Source: Rhodospirillales bacterium
GTDB lineage: Bacteria > Pseudomonadota > Alphaproteobacteria > SMXQ01
DNA: 64,000 nt
NCBI GenBank assembly: GCA_018666775.1
Contig: JABIXC010000017.1
Location: forward strand, 558,001-622,000
Reading direction: 5' to 3'
This document shows positions 60,583 to 64,000 of this stretch, one piece after another. Every line of letters starts with the position of its first letter. Positions within the stretch are counted from its first letter, which is position 1. Below the pieces are notes generated by a model. That model ran no database searches, was not told where the DNA came from, and worked only from the letters and a program-made list of their open reading frames with translations. The position numbers and the translations under genes were made by a program.

Positions 60583-61147
60583 GTTTCCCCCAAGCTATAG
60601 CGACCTGTTTCATATCCAAGAGCCTGATCTCAAGTGCCAAGTTTCCAGACTTGCATATTACACTAAATGTAGCGCCAAATCGCCTCATGAAGAGGCTTTT
60701 CAGGTGCCCAGAATAGTAATTTGTAGTTGACATTGAGGGATAGCTGTACTTTCCTTCGTATTGTTGCATTTTGAGCTGACACCACCAAATGTAGGGCAGT
60801 AACAGCTTTAGACAATCCTAAATGACGCTGCAAGATTGGCCAAGAAATGGTCACAATTACTATGACGACGGCCAGGCGCAGGTAGAAAGGGATTTTTATG
60901 CCCAATCCACAAAAGAAGCCCAAAAAGCGCTGGAAATCGATGAAACCGTGGACGGTATGTCTGCTGGGGATATTGATGAGCGCCTGCGCGAATTCCGGCG
61001 CAAATGAATGCAGCTGGGTTCGCGTGATCACCCTTGATCAAGCCGATGTCCTAAGCCAACCCACCAAACGCCGCATCCTTTCCCACAATCTGAAAGTTCA
61101 GGACTTCTGTCGCCGGGATTAATCCCTGATCACATTTCACCAATTTT
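60583..61147. other. Gene-poor interval of about 670 bp between VOC and bicupin genes
   Basis: This is the longest stretch without a clear gene. It contains a 5-bp hairpin GCCTC/GAGGC with TTTT at 60682-60700, one modest plus-strand reading frame (60822-61007) and, at its end, a strong plus-strand terminator. It may be the remains of an inactivated gene or encode a short RNA. I see no mobile-element ends, tRNA or repeats in it. Confidence 0.6.
60822..61007 (+). CDS. Possible small charged protein (uncertain)
   Basis: A 61-codon frame rich in charged residues (DGQAQVERDF...DIDERLREFRRK). Composition looks protein-like and the terminator at 61148-61179 reads in the same direction. Against it, there is no clear ribosome site and no family that I recognise. 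It could be the C-terminal remnant of a decayed gene. Confidence 0.35.
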   Translation: MTLQDWPRNGHNYYDDGQAQVERDFYAQSTKEAQKALEIDETVDGMSAGDIDERLREFRRK

Positions 61148-61179
61148 GCCGCCGGGTTAACCCCCGGCGGCCTTTTTTT
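61148..61179 (+). terminator. Strong rho-independent terminator
   Basis: The 9-bp stem GCCGCCGGG / CCCGGCGGC with a six-base loop is followed by CTTTTTTT. It terminates plus-strand transcription from the gene-poor interval just before the bicupin gene at 61251. Confidence 0.9.
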
Positions 61180-61250
61180 GTGCCTAAAAACGACTTGATC
61201 GGCTAAAATGGGTAGATTAATCACAAAGTTCATTAAACAAAGGAGAACCC

Positions 61251-62453
61251 ATGTCTGACAGTACCGATGCAGGCCTTGAAGTCGATCTCAGTGATAAATT
61301 TCTTGTTGATCCCTATCTTAACTGGGCCGAAGGCGAAGGCATCCCCATTCATCTTGATTTCGGACATGATCTTTTGGCGCTGGAAACCAGCGACTGGGAC
61401 CGATACGACGCAAAGGGCTGTTTCGCCCATACCCACGGGCGCGGCGATTTCATGGCCAATTATGTGCTTGAGGTAACGGCCGGGAAGAAAACCCGCCCCA
61501 TTAAACATTTATATGAAGCGTTCTTTTTCATCCTGTCTGGCCATGGGTCCACCACCGTGACCCTGCCCAGTGGCGACACGCGCACCTTTGAATGGGGACC
61601 AAAAGCTGTTTTTGCCATCCCGCTGAATTGCGAATATCAGATTTTCAATGGCTCTGGTCAGGAATCAGCCCGGATTTCGGTCACCAATGATGCACCGCTG
61701 ACCATGAACCTCTATCACAATCTGGATTTTGTCTTTGAAAACCCCTGCACCTTCCCTGAACGCTGCGGCGACAAAAGGCATTTTGATGGTGAAGGCGACC
61801 TTATTCCAGTCAATCGCGGCTCTAACGTTGCCAGCCTGAACATCTGGGAAACCAACTTCATCCACGATCTGACCAGTTTCAAACTTTATGAAATGGATGC
61901 ACGCGGCAAGGGATCAAAAAACATTTCCTTTGTCTTTGCCGATGGCACCATGCATTCCCATTCTTCAGAAATTCCAACGGGGCGCTATAAAAAGGCCCAT
62001 CGCCATGCCGCAGGCACCCATGTCCACGCCGTTTCCGGCGAAGGGTATTCCTTGCTCTGGCACGAAGGGGATTCTGAGTTTAAGGAAATTCCATGGCGTC
62101 ACGGGGTCATGTACACGCCCCCATTCTGGATGTTCCACCAACATTTCAACACCTGCGATGAACCCGCACGCTATTTGGCATGTTCATTGGGCAGCCGTCG
62201 CTATCCATTTATTTCATTGCGCAAGAAAAGTGCTGAAGGCGGCGGGGCAACCTCTATTCAGGATGGTGGCCGTCAGATCGAAAACGAAGATCAAGATCCC
62301 CGTATCCATCGCAAATGGCTGGATGCCATCAAGGCGAATGGCGTTAAATCAGAAATGGGCGACATTTTTGACGAAGAAGCCATTATGGCCCTTGATCCCG
62401 ATGACTTAACGGGCGTTATCCAGTCGCCACCATCAATCGGCCCTGCCGTTTAA
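61251..62453 (+). CDS. Bicupin protein, gentisate-dioxygenase-like (bicupin 5)
   Basis: A 400-aa, the longest of the five bicupins. C-terminal pocket: AHRHAAGTHVHAV and FHQHFNTC. N-terminal cupin: IKHLYEAFFFILSGHG and reduced motif 2. A 30-residue acidic tail (FDEEAIMALDPDDLTG) is absent from the others. The ATG at 61251 follows AAAGGAGAA. It is first in a plus-strand group with a VOC protein and a dehydrogenase, and is separated from them by a very stable stem-loop. Confidence 0.87.
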   Translation: MSDSTDAGLEVDLSDKFLVDPYLNWAEGEGIPIHLDFGHDLLALETSDWDRYDAKGCFAHTHGRGDFMANYVLEVTAGKKTRPIKHLYEAFFFILSGHGSTTVTLPSGDTRTFEWGPKAVFAIPLNCEYQIFNGSGQESARISVTNDAPLTMNLYHNLDFVFENPCTFPERCGDKRHFDGEGDLIPVNRGSNVASLNIWETNFIHDLTSFKLYEMDARGKGSKNISFVFADGTMHSHSSEIPTGRYKKAHRHAAGTHVHAVSGEGYSLLWHEGDSEFKEIPWRHGVMYTPPFWMFHQHFNTCDEPARYLACSLGSRRYPFISLRKKSAEGGGATSIQDGGRQIENEDQDPRIHRKWLDAIKANGVKSEMGDIFDEEAIMALDPDDLTGVIQSPPSIGPAV

Positions 62454-62474
62454 GCAAGACCACATCAAGACACG

Positions 62475-62517
62475 CCAATCTCGCCCAAGGCCAAATATAA
62501 TGGCCGGGCGAGATTGG
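62475..62517 (+). promoter_or_regulatory. Long stem-loop between bicupin 5 and VOC genes
   Basis: A 12-bp perfect stem CCAATCTCGCCC / GGGCGAGATTGG encloses a second stem GGCCA / TGGCC. There is no T tract after it, so it is not a classical terminator. An mRNA-stability, processing or protein-binding element is more likely. Confidence 0.7.
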
Positions 62518-62544
62518 TAAAGATCGCTTAACTGGGAGGTCGCT

Positions 62545-62943
62545 ATGGTCGAATGTATCGGTGTTGGACATTTTTCAATTCCTGTTTCTGATCTAGACAG
62601 AAGCATTAAATTCTATGCGGAAGTCGTTGGCTGCAAGCTGTTGGTCAGTGATGGCAAAAAACACGCCTTCATGGATGCTGGCGGCATCTGCCTTTTGCTG
62701 TGTGCAGATAACCCGCCCATCAACCAGCCCGATGCCAGGGACCATGTGCATCATGCCTTTGTCATCTCATCCGATGACCTGAAAACGGCCACCGAACACC
62801 TGACCGCCCATGGGGTGGAAATTCTTTATTCCGAAGACCGCGAAGGCGGAACCGTTAACGGGCCCAGAACCTATTTCCGGGACCCCGACGGCACGCGCCT
62901 CGAATTTCTGGACATGACCAGCTACGATCCAAATCCCCGTTGA
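62545..62943 (+). CDS. Single-domain VOC family protein
   Basis: A 132-aa minimal VOC protein. The metal triad is intact: GHFSIPV (His8), VHHAFVI near residue 74 and RLEFLD near 121. Compact size and the RDPDGTRLEF end resemble glyoxalase-I or extradiol-dioxygenase-like lyases. The ATG at 62545 follows GGGAGGTC. The dehydrogenase gene starts 28 bp after its stop. Substrate unknown. Confidence 0.9.
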   Translation: MVECIGVGHFSIPVSDLDRSIKFYAEVVGCKLLVSDGKKHAFMDAGGICLLLCADNPPINQPDARDHVHHAFVISSDDLKTATEHLTAHGVEILYSEDREGGTVNGPRTYFRDPDGTRLEFLDMTSYDPNPR

Positions 62944-62971
62944 TGGGGGAATTATTAAGGGGGGACATAAC

Positions 62972-63817
62972 ATGACACAAACCGTTGGCCTTATTGGTGT
63001 TGGTGCGATGGGACAGGCATTGCTTCATCGGTTGCATTTGGCGGGGCATCAAGTTCAGGTTTACGACATCAACCAGACACAGATGGACCTCGCCCAGGAA
63101 TCCGGGGCAATCCCCAAGGCATCGGCCATAGAGGCTGCAAGTGATGTGGATCACATCCATCTGTTTGTTCGAAGCGATCAAGATTTTCTGGATGTCACCC
63201 TTGGCCCGGATGGGATTCTGACCAAGCCCGGGATCAAGAAAAATGCAGTGCTGTATCTCCATGGCACGGTGCTTCCAGAAACCACACAAAAAATAGGTGC
63301 TGAGGCTTTAAAACAAGGCATTCGCCCGCTGGATGCACCGATAACTGCCGTGCCCCGTGTCGTCCATGCCGGCAACGCAACGTTTCTTATTGGCGGCGAA
63401 GATGATACAGCGAAAACGGCTGAGACTCATCTGGCTGGACTGGGCAAGGCCGTTTATCATTTTGGGGCCCTTGGTTCCGGCAACGCTGCAAAGATCGTCA
63501 AGAACCTGATCAACGCGAATGAACGCATCGCGCTGTCTGAGGCATTAAACATTGCAGAAGCCAGTGGTCTGGATGTGAAACAATTCATGGAAATGGCCCT
63601 GTCTGCAGATGGCGGTTCCACTTCTGCGCGCTGGGAGAAAGCCTTCAACATGGATGGCAATCATCCTGTCCCAAGACCTGCCAGCAACATGTTGAACAAA
63701 GACATTCATCTGGCGGCGAAGTTTGCAAAAATCTTAGGCCTGGATACACCAATGACCCAGGGTGCAAGCGACACAGCAGCAAAATGGGTTGCCGGTTGGG
63801 AAAAAGATAAATTATAA
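62972..63817 (+). CDS. Beta-hydroxyacid (3-hydroxyisobutyrate-type) dehydrogenase
   Basis: A 281-aa NAD(P)-binding protein of the 6-phosphogluconate/3-hydroxyisobutyrate/tartronate-semialdehyde family. N-terminal GLIGVGAMGQALLHRL dinucleotide motif, DAPITAVPRVVHAG substrate-binding segment near 117 (usually DAPVSGG, so the pocket is altered), and GSGNAAKIVKNL near 165 with the catalytic Lys. The ATG at 62972 follows GGGGGGAC. It is last in the plus-strand group and is followed by an inverted repeat that acts mainly on the opposite strand. Confidence 0.9.
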   Translation: MTQTVGLIGVGAMGQALLHRLHLAGHQVQVYDINQTQMDLAQESGAIPKASAIEAASDVDHIHLFVRSDQDFLDVTLGPDGILTKPGIKKNAVLYLHGTVLPETTQKIGAEALKQGIRPLDAPITAVPRVVHAGNATFLIGGEDDTAKTAETHLAGLGKAVYHFGALGSGNAAKIVKNLINANERIALSEALNIAEASGLDVKQFMEMALSADGGSTSARWEKAFNMDGNHPVPRPASNMLNKDIHLAAKFAKILGLDTPMTQGASDTAAKWVAGWEKDKL

Positions 63818-63849
63818 AAAAAAATCTACGGCCGATTGAGGCCGTAGAT
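63816..63849 (-). terminator. Terminator of the minus-strand gene at the right edge
   Basis: The 10-bp stem ATCTACGGCC / GGCCGTAGAT with a GATTGA loop lies after the stop at 63882. On the minus strand it is followed by a run of nine T. It also lies just after the plus-strand dehydrogenase. Confidence 0.85.
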
Positions 63850-63881
63850 TATCTCAACTGCACTTTTGATCAGCGTTAGCC

Positions 63882-64000
63882 TTATTCGGGGTTAACGTGG
63901 CTACCATCGCCAGCCATTTTCCTTTTGCGATTAATCGCTCGCATATCTGTTTTTGTATCAAAATTGATGTGCTGGTTCGCGCTGTTTGGGCCGGTGCGCG
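63882..64000 (-). CDS. C-terminal fragment of an unidentified protein
   Basis: An open frame enters from the right edge and ends at TAA (63882-63884) after about 38 codons, with a basic stretch followed by GDGSHVNPE. A strong terminator follows, so a real gene ends here. The visible part is too short to assign to a family. Confidence 0.55.
   Translation of the reverse strand, partial: RTGPNSANQHINFDTKTDMRAINRKRKMAGDGSHVNPE

Noticed and set aside
60563-60769. A 68-codon minus-strand frame upstream of the double VOC gene
   Set aside because: No ribosome site and no recognisable motif; it overlaps the VOC start region and looks random.
1-64000. tRNA, rRNA, CRISPR arrays, prophage or restriction-type defence genes
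   Set aside because: None seen on reading both strands: no cloverleaf-like sequence, no regularly spaced repeats and no matching protein families.

Overview
The window looks like a catabolic and solute-uptake island from a Gram-negative bacterium, most likely an alphaproteobacterium (Rhodospirillales or marine-type). This is an inference from many periplasmic binding proteins with signal peptides, a tripartite tricarboxylate transporter, a soluble PAS hybrid kinase, YajQ, and Rieske/VOC/RraA/UbiD families side by side. Nearly every base is coding, genes are tightly packed with frequent 1-8 nt overlaps and GTG/TTG starts, and I see no tRNA, rRNA, CRISPR, transposase, integrase or phage gene. 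There is also no recognisable DNA-binding transcription factor.

Layout. (1) 1-6786, minus strand: VOC-Rieske fusion, VOC, double VOC, M24 creatinase-like protein, ABC binding protein, ABC permease (cut by the left edge). (2) 6965-9697, minus: soluble PAS hybrid histidine kinase. (3) 9892-13304, minus: class II aldolase, enolase-superfamily enzyme, UbiD decarboxylase. (4) 13426-19494, plus: amidohydrolase, then a second copy of the VOC-Rieske / VOC / double VOC / M24 / binding-protein cassette in the same gene order but inverted relative to the first. (5) 19560-24319: D-aminoacylase-type amidohydrolase (minus), then Bug-type binding protein, enolase-superfamily enzyme and cupin (plus). (6) 24356-29324, minus: a complete ABC importer plus an MDR oxidoreductase. 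(7) 29530-36898, minus: a VOC protein, yajQ, and an alternating bicupin / binding-protein / bicupin / binding-protein / bicupin array. (8) 37104-37490, plus: RidA-like protein. (9) 37516-49562, minus: a 12-gene run with two Rieske oxygenases, a Gfo/Idh/MocA dehydrogenase, a class II aldolase/decarboxylase, two class III extradiol dioxygenase homologues, an oxalomesaconate-hydratase-like protein, three RraA-type aldolases, a TauD-family dioxygenase and an ABC permease. (10) 49761-50984, plus: MFS exporter or importer. (11) 51006-60582, minus: TctA/TctB with two tandem binding proteins, a bicupin, a Rieske oxygenase, an NMT1-like protein without signal peptide, and a double VOC. (12) 61251-63817, plus: bicupin, VOC, beta-hydroxyacid dehydrogenase; then the tail of a minus-strand gene at the right edge.

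How the genes work together. Region 9 reads like an aromatic-acid pathway of the phthalate/protocatechuate/gallate meta-cleavage type: ring hydroxylation (Rieske), diol dehydrogenation (Gfo/Idh/MocA), decarboxylation (class II aldolase family), ring cleavage (LigB family), hydration (LigJ-like) and aldol cleavage to C3/C4 acids (RraA family). The other regions combine binding-protein uptake with VOC, Rieske and cupin oxygenase-like proteins whose substrates I cannot name.

The least explained signals are: the inverted duplicate of a five-gene cassette built around an unusual VOC-Rieske fusion; a 65-72 residue basic domain with two conserved cysteines that closes six binding proteins from two unrelated transporter classes (eight copies in all); the bicupin/binding-protein alternation; and polylysine tails on two further binding proteins.
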